In this document: positions 33,850-45,988 of the stretch, piece by piece
Position numbering within the stretch: position 1 is the stretch's first letter
Layout of the letters: every line of letters begins with the position of its first letter
Source of the DNA: Coenobita brevimanus
Taxonomy: Eukaryota; Arthropoda; Malacostraca; Decapoda; Coenobitidae
Direction of reading: 5' to 3'
DNA length: 64,000 nucleotides
NCBI GenBank assembly: GCA_032717465.1
Contig: CM064732.1
Coordinates: 34,013,455 to 34,077,454 of the forward strand
Program-made: the position numbers and the translations under genes
Notes under the pieces: model-generated
The model's database searches: none
Seen by the model: the letters and a program-made list of their open reading frames with translations, nothing else
What the model was told of the DNA's origin: nothing

Positions 33850-36800
33850 TGGGGCGGGTTAAAGGTACTTTACTAATTCAGATGGTGTATTTCTCAGTCT
33901 TTGGTGCCAAAATTTGTGACTAAGCACACCTATTCTGGGTCTGCAAACTCTGCCACACAGTCGCCATGATAAACTCGGGTTTGCTGGGACAACTCTGTTT
34001 TGACCGTGTCTTATTTGTCTATGTTCTTCTGTGGCCAGGTTCTGAACTTCTTCTAGATGAATGGTTCCTCTGTGGCAGAGGGCTTGCCATTGTTTTCTGT
34101 CCCAGATACTGGTTTCGAGGTCTTCTGGTATGATGTGGCATTTCTTCATTGTTGTCCTCATGTAACCTTTATATTTCTTCTTCTATCCCCCTGGGTTGCG
34201 ACATGCATCAGGGATTTGGCCATGCAGAACTTAGCGGGAAAGGCTGTGCTCAGGCACGCAGAACACATGTCTGACAAATCTAAGCAGTCTTTAAATCAGT
34301 TTTGTTTCTATGCTGGTTGACCTTGCCCACTGGAGAATTTGTGAGTGAGGGACTTTATCTTCCCAAGTGAATCCTAGGATGCATATTAATGTGAAAAGAC
34401 TCAAGCTGTTTGGTGTGATGCTTGTAAGTAGTCCAGGACTCAGCACCGTATAAAAGGGTGAAGAATCATATATCTGTTGTGTCGATTCTCAAGCTGGTGT
34501 TTCACTCTCGATGTGCCCAAAAGAATCTGGGATGTGGTTGATTCGTGCAAATTTCTGCATCAGTGTTCTATTTATCTGTGAGTACACATCCAAGGTAGGT
34601 AAAATTCTCCACCTGTTTCACGTTTTCGAGATTTATCTGAAATGCATGAGGCTTGAGTGCATTATATCTGTGAGATGTTATTTTTGTTTTATTGAAATTT
34701 ATTCGGAGCCCCAGTGCATGGTAAATGTTGGAAATGATACTGAGAGACTGTTGTAGTACTACTAGGGTATGTGCAAGGAGAGCACAGTCATCAGTGTACT
34801 GCTGCTTTAGGAAATGAGCCGTTACAGTTTTTGATTGTGCTTCAAGATGTCTGTGATAAAATAAGTTACCGCCTAAACGAAACTGAATTGTTATTCCATC
34901 ATTAGGGTTCATTTGTTCGTGACTTAAAAGGGTGACTGCAGTATAGATGTTGAAAATGATAGGAGCCAGGGCACATCCTTGCTTTATGCCCACATCCACA
35001 CTGAAGAGTTTGGATTTGCTCCCATAGATGGACAGATGAGCATTCATTTTGTTATGCAGGCTTTAAGGATGATAAGAAATTTATTTGGATCCAAATTTTG
35101 ATGGAGGTTTCCATAAGACACCTCTGTTGACAGTGTCAAATGATTTTGCAGAATTAACGAATGCAATATACAAGTCACGGTTCTGCTTCTAGCGTTTCTT
35201 TTGTATCCATTGGGCAACAAAGATCACATCACCGGTACTTCGTTCCTCACTGCGTTTCAGAAAGTGTTGACTCATTCAAATGTTTTGTCAGTCTGGATAG
35301 CAGTATCTTGGTTAGTACTTTGCTACCATTCACAAGGAGGGAGATACCTGTACTGTTGTCACAGTTTGAGCCGTTCCTTTTGATCCTGTAGAAGAGTATA
35401 GTATCATTATTAAGCCATTCAGATGGATTTTGTTCAGGATCCAGACAGTCAGCATGAGATTGTGAAGGTGCTGATGATATAACTGGCCACCCTTTTTTAT
35501 CAGCTCAAATGCTATACCATCAGGACCATGGCTTTTGTTATCTTTCAGAGATCGGATGGCCTGAATAGTTTCTGCAAGTGTCGGTCGGACATCAAGATTT
35601 GTCTCTTGAGGAGAATTTAGGATGTTATCAAGGATATTTTTCTCCACCAGGTTTCTTCGATTCAGTAGGGTATTGAAGTGTTGTGCCCACCTTGAGGATT
35701 GCTTGCTTGTCTTTCAGGAGCTATCAGCTGATCGAACAGGATTTATATTGTGTTTGGTTGGCCCATATGTGATTTCAGTTGACTTGTATAACCCAAGTTG
35801 GTCGTTAATCTCAACCAGTTTTTGCAGCTCTTTTCTTGCACAGTTCACCTTTTGCTCTTCCTCTGTCATGCAGTTTTCTGTAGGTTTAACTCCTGAGATT
35901 GAGAAATTCAGTTTTTATGGTTAAAGATCTAGGATAAGCCAATTATTTTTTTTTATTTCTTTTTCCTTCTTCGGTTCATCTTCTTAAAGAAAGAAAAAAA
36001 CACAGTTGTTGTCTGCTTTATTTTTCATTGTTAGAACGTCATGTATGCCCTCAGCATTTTAGTCAAACCAGTCGTTATGGTTATGAGTGGATTAGTCTAG
36101 GGTTTCTTCTGTAGTCCTTTGGAGCAGTGTTCAGCTGCTCTGCACCTAGGTTTGTTGCATTGTTTTTTTTTTTTTTTAAATCTTATAGGTGGTGGACATT
36201 GAGAGAGCATGTGTGTAATAGTGCTGCAAAAAGTGTTACAAGTTGCCACATTCTTTAAACCACTACAGTATAGTTTCTTAATTGGTGGTTTGCGACATAT
36301 TTTTGGGTGTATGATTAGCTGCAGTTTGATGATTATAATTTTATGGTTTGGTGAGCTCTCGACCCCTCTTATATCTCGGGTTATAAGAATTTCTCTTCAG
36401 CCTCGCTGCATGACAATGACAGTCAGTTAGGTGCCAATATCTAGATCATGGTTACATCCAAATGGTGTTGTGTTTATTCTTAAGTTGAAAAATGATGATG
36501 ATGGGCAGACTGTGTTTTGCCCACAAGGAATGCAGTCTATGGCCACTGTCGTTCATGTTCCTAACACTATGGCAGTCTGTAATGCTTTGCCAGATATGAC
36601 CATCTTTTCCTACTCTGGCTAATCTCCAAGCAAAAACAGTTTGCATTAGGAGGTATTGAGCGAATTCTAGCATCCAAAAAGTCATAAAGGGAATCTTTGA
36701 CGATGTTCTCTGAATCAAGTGTTGGGGTAGAGGCACTGATAAGTGTTGTATATTGGTCTTTAGTGAGTGGTATGCACCAAGACCTCAGCCTCTCTGATAT

Positions 36801-37060
36801 ACCCACAATTGTTTGTTTGTTTGTTTGTTTTTTGATATTCTGTAGTAGGTTGCTTTGGAGTGAAAAGTCAATCCAATGGTTTCTTCTTACATTGTCTGGT
36901 TATTCCCACCAGAATCTCCTGCTTTAATTAGGCTGCCCTCTCCTGAGAGGAGTGTCTCAGACAAGGCATCAATGTCAGTTATATAGCTTTTCAGTTCATG
37001 AGCAATAAGGGTAGTTCAGTATCAAGTAATGTTCATGTACTCCAGGTAGCAAGTCAGAGG
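33850..37060 (-). mobile_element. Decayed LINE with endonuclease, RT and zinc-finger-like C-terminus (LINE-G)
   Basis: A 3.2-kb minus-strand element whose parts are collinear: endonuclease N-terminus at 36870-37020, endonuclease middle at 36567-36806, RT at 34568-35900 and C-terminal segment at 33859-34161. A (TTTG)n stretch (36815-36832) interrupts the endonuclease. Boundaries are approximate because no tail repeat or target duplication was found. Confidence 0.82.
33859..37020 (-). pseudogene. LINE-G endonuclease / reverse transcriptase, broken
   Basis: The endonuclease start shows DIDALSET (catalytic Glu motif) near 36940-37000. The next part (36567-36806) reads GISERLRSWCIPL and ISASTPTLDSENIVKDSLYDFL. 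The linker near 35690-35900 has a YGPTKHNI-like segment, and 35330-35647 has DNKSHGPDGIAFELIKKGG. RT core 34568-35047 has GIKQGCALAPIIFNIY, a catalytic YTDD (34787-34798) and FTYLGCVLTDK. The C-terminal part (33859-34161) has DRKQWQALCHRG and a C2H2-like CGRVCRPRIGVLSHKFWH in which one expected zinc-ligand Cys is Trp. Frameshifts separate all of these. Confidence 0.82.
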
Positions 37061-37800
37061 GATTTTTTTTGTTTTTTCGACTGCAATGTGGGATGCCTTG
37101 ACAGATGTGGTTATCTGCCTAGGTGATGGAGAGCAGCAAATTTTAAGGTTACCTTTTCTAAACCCCTCCCCGTCAGGGATATGCTTTTACATCAGTTTCC
37201 GGGTACTTGGTCACACTGGATGCTGCCGAAAGCATGACCTGCTCCTATGCCATCATGCCAGCAAACACTGGGCCAATGCCGCCTATGTGCAGAACTTGAG
37301 CTAGCAACCTCCAGCTACATCCTTCACCTGTCACAGTCACCCTATCCTGTCACCATAGGTCTTTTGATTTTGATGAAACAATGAAATGGGAGGTGAGCAT
37401 AGCAATGACCTTGGACAGTGAAATTGCTGTGATGGTGAGGGTGCGCAGTTCTTATCGCATGCCTTGGCCCTTCTAAGCCTGTGTTGGTGGTATGAAGAGT
37501 CACAACGACCATCTACTGAGCAGAGCTGCAGGAGTCTGCCGTAAGTTCTTTCTGTCAAGCCCCGCCTGCCGTGGGACTCCACTCACGGATTTTTCGTTCA
37601 GGATTTACTTCCGTAGCCTTAACCCATCCAAGGGCAATCCACATGGCAGAGGACCTGGAAATGCTTAGTCTGACCCCTCACTGATGGCCCCACAAGTATG
37701 TGTAACCCTGTCCTCTAGCAGAGTCCGGGGGAGGGGGTATGCTCAACAGATTTACAGGACACGCAAGCCCCCCCACCACGAAAAAGTGGTCCCCGTGGAG
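37061..37800. other. No supported gene
   Basis: May contain the LINE-G 5' leader. Otherwise no motif could be recognised. Confidence 0.45.
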
Positions 37801-37819
37801 ATACACATACACAAACACA

Positions 37820-37848
37820 GATAATCACCTTAAACCATTTCGACATTT

Positions 37849-37894
<46 letters not shown>

Positions 37895-37924
37895 TAATCA
37901 CCTTAAACCATTTCGACATTTCTG

Positions 37925-37964
<40 letters not shown>

Positions 37965-37994
37965 TAATCACCTTAAACCATTTCGACATTTCTG

Positions 37995-38026
<32 letters not shown>
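37820..38026. repeat. Tandem (CA)n plus 36-bp unit, three copies
   Basis: A 36-base block starting CAGATAATCACC and ending near TTCGACATTTCTGAA occurs at about 37820, 37891 and 37961, each followed by a (CA)n run. The first copy differs slightly at its end (TTTTGAAAA). Confidence 0.9.
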
Positions 38027-38029
<3 letters not shown>

Positions 38030-38580
38030 CATAAAGACTTTGTAGTTACTTGTAGAGAAGTATATTTTAGACTTGTGGTCGAGCGGCTTTTATATCTTGT
38101 AGTAGTTTCCCCACCAGATGTCATGTAGTGACGGGAGAGGTAAAGAATAGTATGGGACTATTTTTATTTGTCTTGGAAATATTAAACAGGTCTCTCCCAT
38201 GGGAAGAGTATAAGTCCCGGGTAGCTACCTCCCTGTCTCGCTATCTCTCTCTCTTTCTGTTCTAAGGCTAATCTCCGTCTCGACCTCTCTCTAGGGTCGC
38301 TTGTCTCCTTCTAAACTCTCTTTCCTAAAATCTGGTGTAGCAGGGGTGTGTCACGTATGTTCCTCATGGTTACCAGATCTTTGTTCACGAGAGGACTGCT
38401 GACAGCTAACTGCATCATCTCCTTACTGGCCGCTGTCGTCAGCTTTCCTCAGTGTTAAGAGTGTGTAAGCATGTTTAGCACTGCTCGATTCTCGCAGACA
38501 CAACACCTTCTCATCATTTGACTTCCTGCTTCTATCTGTCTCTCTATCTATCTATTTATCCATCTATCTATTATGTAGTC

Positions 38581-38583
<3 letters not shown>
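38027..38583. other. No recognisable feature
   Basis: Separates the third and fourth copies of the 36-bp unit. A short TCTATC run lies near 38535-38570. Confidence 0.45.
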
Positions 38584-38639
<56 letters not shown>

Positions 38640-38669
38640 TAATCACCTTAAACCATTTCGACATTTCTG

Positions 38670-38723
<54 letters not shown>
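38584..38723. repeat. (CA)n - 36-bp unit - (CA)n, fourth copy
   Basis: The same 36-base block as at 37820-38026 lies at 38637-38671, with about 27 CA units before it and 25 after it. Confidence 0.92.
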
Positions 38724-38726
<3 letters not shown>

Positions 38727-40163
38727 TGAAAGCTTATAAAGGCGATCTGATGCTCTCTCTCTCTCTCTCTCTCAACTGTTCAGTCAGTAACAATGGCCAG
38801 ACTTTCACCTGGAACAAACTTGATGAATTATGGTTCTTCATGCTCACATCAGCAGCAGCAATTATTATCACTAAGCTATGATTTTTTTTTTATCCTGTGA
38901 CTGGGCAAAACATCTGTTTACTCGGGTTTTCTCCCCCTTTCTTATTTTGCCTTCCTTTCATTATTGACTCTTTCTGTATAGCCTACTGAGTCTATAGTTG
39001 TGCCTGGTACCGCCATATGATTTTATGCAACTGAGGAGTGTGGCTTCTTGATGAGAGATTATAAACATTTTCCATTAACAATCAGCCTTAAAGGTACAAC
39101 AGTATTGTTATTCTTTGCTTTCATTTACATGGTTTTCTATCCCATTCCCCTCACCTCATGCTTTTGCCTTTCCTCAACCATCCTGCTTTACATACACATT
39201 CCTCTTGCATCCTTAATACCTCTTTCCTCTTCAGTACATCCCAACTTATTTCTGTCCTTCCTCTCCCCAGTCTTGATTTCCCTACTCTCCCTCTCTACAT
39301 CTATCCCTTCATTCTTCTCTCCATGTATCCTCCTCTCGCTACGAACCACCTTCCTGCCCTAATTCCCCAATCCCTCCTCACTTCTTTTCGTCCTGCCTTC
39401 TCTTTCGTTTTCTTCATCACCTCCTTCTCCTTGACTTCAGTTCTGGAAACTTTTCGAACTGGAGATGTTAGCTGTAACGTTCGTCAACAACTCCACTACA
39501 AGAAATTTCGCTCAAACTGAATAGATTGATCTGTGGGTGGACCAGCACAAATGAAAAAGAGGTATTCGAACTAGGCATATAAAAAAGGTATGTTATATCT
39601 AAAGTACTTAGCCTGTTGTATATCAGTACCCATGTAGTCATCTATTTCTTAAAAACCGCGTGTGCAAAGTGAACAGACAGACGGGCACTGTGAATTATTT
39701 TATAACATCTCTCCTGGTCTATATTGTTAAGAAGCGGGATTTGCCAGTTAGGTGCTCGAGAAGCTTCTCGGCATTTCGCGTACGGTAGTTCCGGTATCGT
39801 TAAGAGTCAGAGTTGCCAGTTTGCTTGCTGCTTGTGAGCATAGTTATTTCTTAAGTTATGCATTAATTTTTCTGCTCTTTTTCTTTATAATATTTAAGTG
39901 ATTGCTTGCTAAATTATGTAGCCTAGTTTAAGTTTGTATGGTAAATGATTTAGAGTGTTATGTAATGTAAAAAACCGTGGCATGTTTTCATGTCTCCTAG
40001 TTGGTATCTGTTGTTGTGAGGGGCTGAGTCCTCTAGCAACAACATGCCCTAGAATGTTGAAGTAGATCATTCTAGTAATGCAAGTTTATATAAAGATGGG
40101 GAGAGACTAGGGCATGTTTATTAAAAAAAATAATAAAAATAAAAATAAAAAAAATATAAAATA
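38724..40163. other. No supported gene; hairpin at 40041-40118
   Basis: Pyrimidine-rich stretch at 39110-39430. A 12-bp inverted pair (AACATGCCCTAG at 40041-40052 and its reverse complement at 40107-40118) with an inner AGAATG/CATTCT pair forms a hairpin. Confidence 0.5.
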
Positions 40164-40168
40164 AAAAT

Positions 40169-40212
<44 letters not shown>
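40164..40212. repeat. (AT)n microsatellite
   Basis: About 24 AT units, with further degenerate TATG/TATA repeats up to about 40330. Confidence 0.95.
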
Positions 40213-40215
<3 letters not shown>

Positions 40216-40349
40216 ATTGTGCATGAAAGTGTGTATGTTCATATGCATGGATGTGTGTATGTACGTATGTATGAATGTATATATATATGTTCGTATATAT
40301 ATGTATATATGTGTCAATGTATATACATAGATATAATTTTGCCTTAATG

Positions 40350-40381
40350 ACCAGGGGCTCCGGCCCCAATGGTCGATACGC

Positions 40382-40409
<28 letters not shown>
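40350..40409 (+). repeat. GC-rich hairpin followed by poly-A
   Basis: GACCAGGGGC and GCCCCAATGGTC pair around a 4-base loop (about 40350-40375), and 29 A residues follow at 40381-40409. The arrangement looks like the 3' end of a retroposed non-coding RNA, but I cannot identify a source. Confidence 0.5.
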
Positions 40410-40413
<4 letters not shown>

Positions 40414-41220
40414 GATTTAATCGGGTTTCAGGTCAGTTTGAGTGAAGTTCAGTCGGTTTTGGTTCAGTTTGAGTGTAGGGCAGTGTCACTGCAGTGTCGT
40501 GAAGATTGTATATTTTTGGTAATTGTGAAAACAGTCGCAAACTGTGATGTGTATTAAAGTTTGCATATCATTGGTACTTGTGAAAAACTGTAAAGTGTTG
40601 TCAGGCATTAAGTGGAACTGCAATTAGTAACGTGTGTATAGCTCCAGTGCTTTTGAGAATAATGAACTGCAGTTGGAAAGCATTAAGTGGAATTACTTGG
40701 AAAATAAAGACAGTGAACTTTATGGAGCCAATATTTATTTTCTCCTCAGCTGATCTTGTGAATTGTACACATAAAGGCTGGCCCTTGGAAGAACAACTCA
40801 CTGGGCAACGTCCTTCCTATACTGGACTAATGCTGTTGGAGCCTGTGGCAGTGTGGGACGAGGACGTAACATTATTTTAATATTACATATTTTTCACCAG
40901 TTTTTCTCCTATCTACAGATTATTCTTCACCTCACTGTGGCTCCCTTTTCATCACACTCTCTGTATATACAGTCCTACGCTGCGTGGGTTTACCAGATTC
41001 GTTTTATGTATGTGTATTGCCACGTCCTGGTTTAAAATTTATCTTCACTTTTTTTTTCCCCTCTGCTTCAGTATGTACTCATCAATATAGGTTCTCTTTA
41101 TATATGTCATTTCTCTGAACATATACGTGTTTTTTTTTTCTTTCAACTTGTATAGTATGTGCATGCCATATTATGTAAGCGGCAATGTATCTATCTATCT
41201 ATCTACCCATCTATCTATTT
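40410..41220. other. No recognisable feature
   Basis: Sequence right of the poly-A tract. Short GTTCAGTTTGAGTG repeats lie near 40430-40475. No supported gene. Confidence 0.45.
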
Positions 41221-41221
41221 A

Positions 41222-41276
<55 letters not shown>

Positions 41277-41290
41277 ATATATATATATAG

Positions 41291-41366
<76 letters not shown>
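41185..41366. repeat. (CTAT)n-(CT)n-(AT)n microsatellite hosting an LTR element
   Basis: Long AT runs end abruptly at the TGTTAC start of the LTR and resume at 46771 after the element. Confidence 0.95.
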
Positions 41367-41370
<4 letters not shown>

Positions 41371-42158
41371 ACATAGCCTATGATTTCATCATCCTTTGTG
41401 TGATTTTTAACGCACAGTGTGCTGCATGTTTGATCACGAGCGTGTTCTGCCTCAGTCCCCCCCTTCTTCCGTTATAGTAGAGTAAGTCGTTCTCTCTGTT
41501 ATTCAGAGCGGGATTTTCAGCTCTTTGTCCCCATGGCTTCATTTGCGCGTCCTTCTTACAAGTTGTATCAAGCTCTCCTGGCCCCTATATAATGAGCTCA
41601 GTCTCTGCATCATTGCCACTTAGATCTGCTTCTCATTTTGTTCACATCTCTGTCCTCCCCTGTACAGATATTATTATTGTGAGTGCTCAAGAAATCTCCA
41701 AACATCTAGCAGCTGTGTGTAATTTGAGTATAATTGTTGTATTTTTTCTTGTACTGTGTAGCACAAGGTTAATTCTTAGGCCTTTGGTGAGGTCTTTTTG
41801 ATTAATGTTGGGTTTTATGTCAGTCATTTTTTATAATAGTTTGTATCTGTAATTATTTATCTTGCATTAACTGAGCATTACCTGGTGTATTTTCATTTTA
41901 TCAGGGCTGACTTAGATAAATTTACTCTTGCTAGTTTCGTGTTAATAGAGGCTATTGCAGTTAACCATATATTTAACCTGTTTATTTGCCATTACATTAT
42001 CCTTATGAGTCCTGAATGTTTTGTTGTTAGTTTGAGCATTAAACTTTAACTTGTAATTTTACCTAACTCTTTTGTTTTGAACCTGGAACTTTACGGGACA
42101 GTAGTGATTTTTAGTATTCTCACTTAAAGTGTACATTATCTTTCTCTGTTCCGTAACA
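41367..42158 (+). repeat. 5' LTR (792 bp)
   Basis: TATATAA lies at 41586-41592 and is a candidate TATA box. ATTAAA at 42038-42043 is a candidate polyadenylation signal. The terminal bases TGTTAC...GTAACA form a short inverted repeat. Confidence 0.95.
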
Positions 42159-42164
42159 TAAATT

Positions 42165-42182
42165 TGGCGACCTCTTATCAGG
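42165..42182 (+). promoter_or_regulatory. Candidate primer-binding site
   Basis: TGGCGACC begins 6 bases after the 5' LTR, the position and TGG start expected for a tRNA primer site. The tRNA was not identified. Confidence 0.6.
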
Positions 42183-42239
42183 ATATTCAGGATATTATCA
42201 TAAGGATATTGCTCGATATTTTGTGACTGTTACTTATTC

Positions 42240-44366
42240 ATGATGTCTACTATTACTACACTTGATGAAGCCAAAGATTTTTTGTCAAATGTGCAAACAG
42301 TGTGTGATGTAGAGAACAGAACAAAGAATGAAATTAAGCTTGTTGCTCAACAATTGGGAATTGCTGTTCGCTCTCATCATTCTAAAGATCAAATTGTTGA
42401 CATGATTAATGAAAGCTTGTTTAATGTAACTCCTCCAAATGAGCAAACGCAGATTGAATTAGCTAAGTTACAGCTAGCCCTGCAAGAAGCAAAAGCTAAG
42501 GAGGCTGAATTTCAGGCCCGTTCTAAAGAGGCTGAGGCACAAGTTGAAATTGCTAGGATTCAGGCAGACCATGAGTATCGCATGAAACAAGGTGGAACTG
42601 GATCATCTAGCTCTGATGATTTTGATGTGGCTAAAAATGTTAAACTTGTCCCTCCTTTTAATGAATCTGATTTAACAAAGTATTTTCAGTTGTTTGAGAG
42701 GGTAGCTACAGGTTTTAATTGGCCCAAGGAGTATTGGCCAGTACTCCTTCAAACTGTTCTCACCGGTAAAGCTCAAGTAACTTATGCATCTTTGCCTCAG
42801 GATCAGTCTGATAATTATGATGTAGTTAAGAGCTTGATTCTTAAGGCCTATGAGCTTGTTCCTGAAGCTTATAGAGTAAAATTTAGGACAACTTACAAGC
42901 AAGATAAGCAATCCCATGTTCAGTATGCAAAAATCAAAGAAGATTTGTTAGAGCAGTGGTTAAATTCTAAGAATGTGGATTCTGATTTTGACAAATTTAA
43001 GCAGATGATTTTGCTGGAGGACTTCAAAAGGTGTATTAGTAAAGATGTAAGCCTATATCATGATGAGAAAAGAATAGATAATTTGTCTGATGCTGCAGTT
43101 TTAGCTGATGAGTATGTTCTCACTCACAAGAGATATTCTAGAGAAAAAGGGAAAGCTGAGAGTAAGTACGTTGCCTCTACTCAGAGTACAGGTAACAGGA
43201 AAGAGAATAAGGATGATGTTTCTCAGGAAGTAAATACCAGCTTCACCTCTAGATTTCAGAAAAGTAAATGTACTTATTGTAGTAAGCTTGGTCATACTAC
43301 GGAGAGATGTTTCAGGAGACAGCGTGATGTGAACAAAAAGGAGTCTTTAAATATTCAGTCAATTGGTCTAATGTCCACTCTTGAGAGTTCCCAGAATTCT
43401 TTAACTGAGTTAACTGAACCTGCTTTGAGGGGTAACTTAAATTCTCATGATGGAGTTCCTCTTTTGAGCAGTAACGTGGGTGACACTCTCAAGAGTTCAT
43501 GTGCTAATTTCCGGTCTGATGGTTTTGTCAGTCCTCTGGACAGTAATGACAGGAAATCAGTTAAAATATATCGTGATACAGGTGCTTGCCAATCCCTTAT
43601 GCTGACCAGTGTTCTAGGCTCTAATGTTAATTCCTCTGATGAAACTGTAATCTTACAAGGTGTAGGGAATAATTACTTCTCTGTCCCTCTGTGCAGAGTG
43701 AATTTAGAGTCTGGTTTTGTTAATGGTTCCGTTATGGTTGGGTTGGTTGAGACACTCCCAATGTCAGGTGTAACTTTCTTACTTGGAAATGATATTGGTG
43801 GAAGTCAAGTGTGTCCAGCTCCTCAGTTGTCTAGTGAGCCAGTGGCTGCAACCCAGGATTGTGATGTCCCTGATGTGTTCCCTGCATGTGCTGTCACTAG
43901 GGCTAAGTCTAAAGTTACTGGTGATTTAGAGGATAATGATGATGATGATGTTATCCTAGCTGACACTTTTCTTGCTAATTTGGACCACTCACCAGATGAG
44001 GCAGTACCCCGTAGTGTTGATAATTTGTCTCGTCAAGAGTTGGTTGAGTTGCAGGTTGCTGACCCTGAGTTGAAAGGTCTAGCTAACTCTGCTTACAGTG
44101 AAGAAGAGTCAGCCGGTGCTTCTACTTGTTATTATGTAAAGTCAGGAGTACTTATGAGGAAGTGGAGACCCCCAACAGCATCAGCCGACTGTGAATGGGA
44201 GGTTGTACATCAAGTTGTCATCCCTCGTGTTTGTAGGCAGGATATCATTAGAGTGGCTCATGATTCCAGTTTGGCAGGACACCTTGGAGTGAGGAAGACT
44301 GTGGCACGCATTTTGAAACACTTCTACTGGCCAGGTATCTTTCAGGGATGTTTCCTGGTATTGTAA
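42240..44366 (+). pseudogene. Gag-protease-integrase N-terminus of the Gmr1-like element
   Basis: This 708-codon frame starts at the first ATG after the leader. Residues ~80-120 form a charged coiled-coil-like stretch (KAKEAEFQARSKEAEA). Residues ~130-300 resemble the SCAN/capsid region of this group (YFQLFERVATGFNWPKEYW). A zinc knuckle CTYCSKLGHTTERC starts at residue 344. A retropepsin-type DTG sits at 446-448. From ~600 the frame encodes the integrase zinc domain (HDSSLAGHLGVRKT, FYWPG). A one-base insertion near 44343 shifts the frame, so it ends at 44366 while the HHCC cysteines (CKSCHTC) continue in another frame. Gag would package element RNA and the protease would cut the polyprotein. 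Confidence 0.9.
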
Positions 44367-45058
44367 GTCTTGTCACACCTGTCAAGTTGTGGGGAAGTGT
44401 AATCAGACCGAAAAGGTTGCACCTCTAGTTCCCATTCCTCCTTTTGAGGCGCCTTTCACCCATGTGTTGGTGGATATTGTGGGCCCTCTTCCTAAGACTT
44501 CTTCAGGATTTTCTTATGTGTTGACCCTGATTGATATGGCTACTCGTTATCCTGAAGCCATTCCACTTAGAAATATCTCAGCAAAGAACGTGGTTAAGGA
44601 AATGCTAGGGTTCTTCACAAAGTTTGGTCTGCCCAAGGAGGTACAGTCAGACCGGGGAAGTAATTTCATGTCAAATGTTTTCAAGCAGTCTCTGAAAGAG
44701 TTGGACATCACCCAGATCACGTCTTCAGCTTACCATCCCCAGACCCAAGGAGCGTTGGAGAGATATCATCAAACACTCAAATCGATGCTCAAGAAATACT
44801 GTTTGGAACATCAGAAAGACTGGGACAAAGGTCTTCCATTTGTTGTATTTGCCGCAAGAGAATCTCCAAATGAATCACTGGGCTTCTCACCTTTTGAACT
44901 ACTGTTTGGCCATGAAGTAAGAGGACCCCTTAAGTTACTCAAGGAATGCTGGCTGTCGGAGGAAGATGACGTCAACCTGCTGGAGTATGTGATGAAGTTC
45001 AAAGAACAGCTGTGCTTTACAGCTGGCGAGAGAGAATTTAGGAGCTGCTCAGGAGAAG
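44367..45058 (+). pseudogene. Integrase core of the Gmr1-like element
   Basis: The DDE core is readable in one frame from about 44370 to 45040: LVDIVGPLP (first Asp), VQSDRGSNF (second Asp) and HPQTQGALERYHQ (Glu). PFELLFGHEVRGPL follows, which is normal for Ty3/gypsy integrases. A frameshift near 45025 moves the frame. The next frame begins with KMKTWYDKK and continues as the C-terminal GPY/F region. The enzyme would insert the cDNA into the chromosome. Confidence 0.92.
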
Positions 45059-45988
45059 ATGAAGACTTGGTATGATAAGAAGTCCAGGTTACGCCACTTT
45101 CAGCCAGGAGATCAGGTTTTGATTCTGCTACCGGTGCATGGGCAACCTCTTCAAGCCAAGTTTAGTGGTCCTTATTTCGTGGAGAAGAAACTCAGTGATG
45201 TCAACTATGTCATCACCACACCAGATCGTAGAAAGAACAAGCAACTTTGTCACATCAACATGCTAAAGTTATATCACAGGCGGGACAAAAATAATCCAGT
45301 CTGCACTGTAGCTGTTCCACCCGAGTCTGCAAGTGAAGCTCTCCCATGCAGTATGAGCCTGAGTGATAGTTTGGGGAAGAATCCTGATATCATGAATGAT
45401 CTCCAGACTAAGCTTTCTCATCTACCTCCCGAGGAAAGGCAGGAGTTTTCGGCATTACTGCAGGAGTACCCGCAAGTGTTCCGTGCTACTCCAGGAAGAA
45501 CCTCTGTGTTGATGCATGATGTCGAGGTTGGAGACGCAAAGCCAATTAAATTGCCTCCTTACTGTGTGAATCCAGTGAAAGTTCCTCTCATCCAGAAGGA
45601 GCTTGGCTACCTGTTGGACCACAAGATGATTGAGCCCTGTCAGAGCGAGTGGAGTTCTCCTGTCACTCTAGTCCCTAAGCCAGGTGGGTCACAGCGGCTT
45701 TGCATCGACTACAGACGTGTTAATCAGATAACCAAAACAGACACTTACCCTCTCCCTCGTGTGGAAGATTGCATAGACAAGATCGGAAAGGCTAGGTACA
45801 TAAGTAAGTTTGATTTGTTAAAGGGATACTGGCAAGTACCTATGACTGAACGTGCTAGGGAGATCACATGTTTTGTAACATTAGGAGAGACTTTTGCATA
45901 TTCTTTAATGCCTTATACAGATTGTTTTATAGTAATAAGAAATTTCCTTTGTAAATTTCTTTTTTCTTTGTGGGGAGGTGTTACATAG
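45059..45988 (+). pseudogene. Integrase C-terminus joined to truncated reverse transcriptase
   Basis: One continuous 309-codon frame first encodes the integrase tail (FQPGDQVLILLPV, GPYFVEKK, LCHINMLKLYHRR). It then enters an RT: PIKLPPYCVNPVK, IEPCQSEWSSPVTLVPKPGG, LCIDYRRVNQITK and LLKGYWQVPMTERA. The integrase-RT junction lies inside a single undisturbed frame, so the order is not caused by a late rearrangement. RT stops at LMPY, before the FGxxNAP and YxDD blocks. The 3' untranslated region and LTR follow at once, so roughly the second half of RT and all of RNase H are deleted. Confidence 0.93.
45972..45978 (+). promoter_or_regulatory. Candidate polypurine tract
   Basis: GGGGAGG lies immediately before the 3' LTR, the place where plus-strand DNA synthesis is primed in LTR elements. 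Confidence 0.75.

Noticed and set aside
37820..38723. CRISPR-like array (repeats with spacers)
   Set aside because: The intervening sequences are all (CA)n, the genome is eukaryotic and there are no associated genes.
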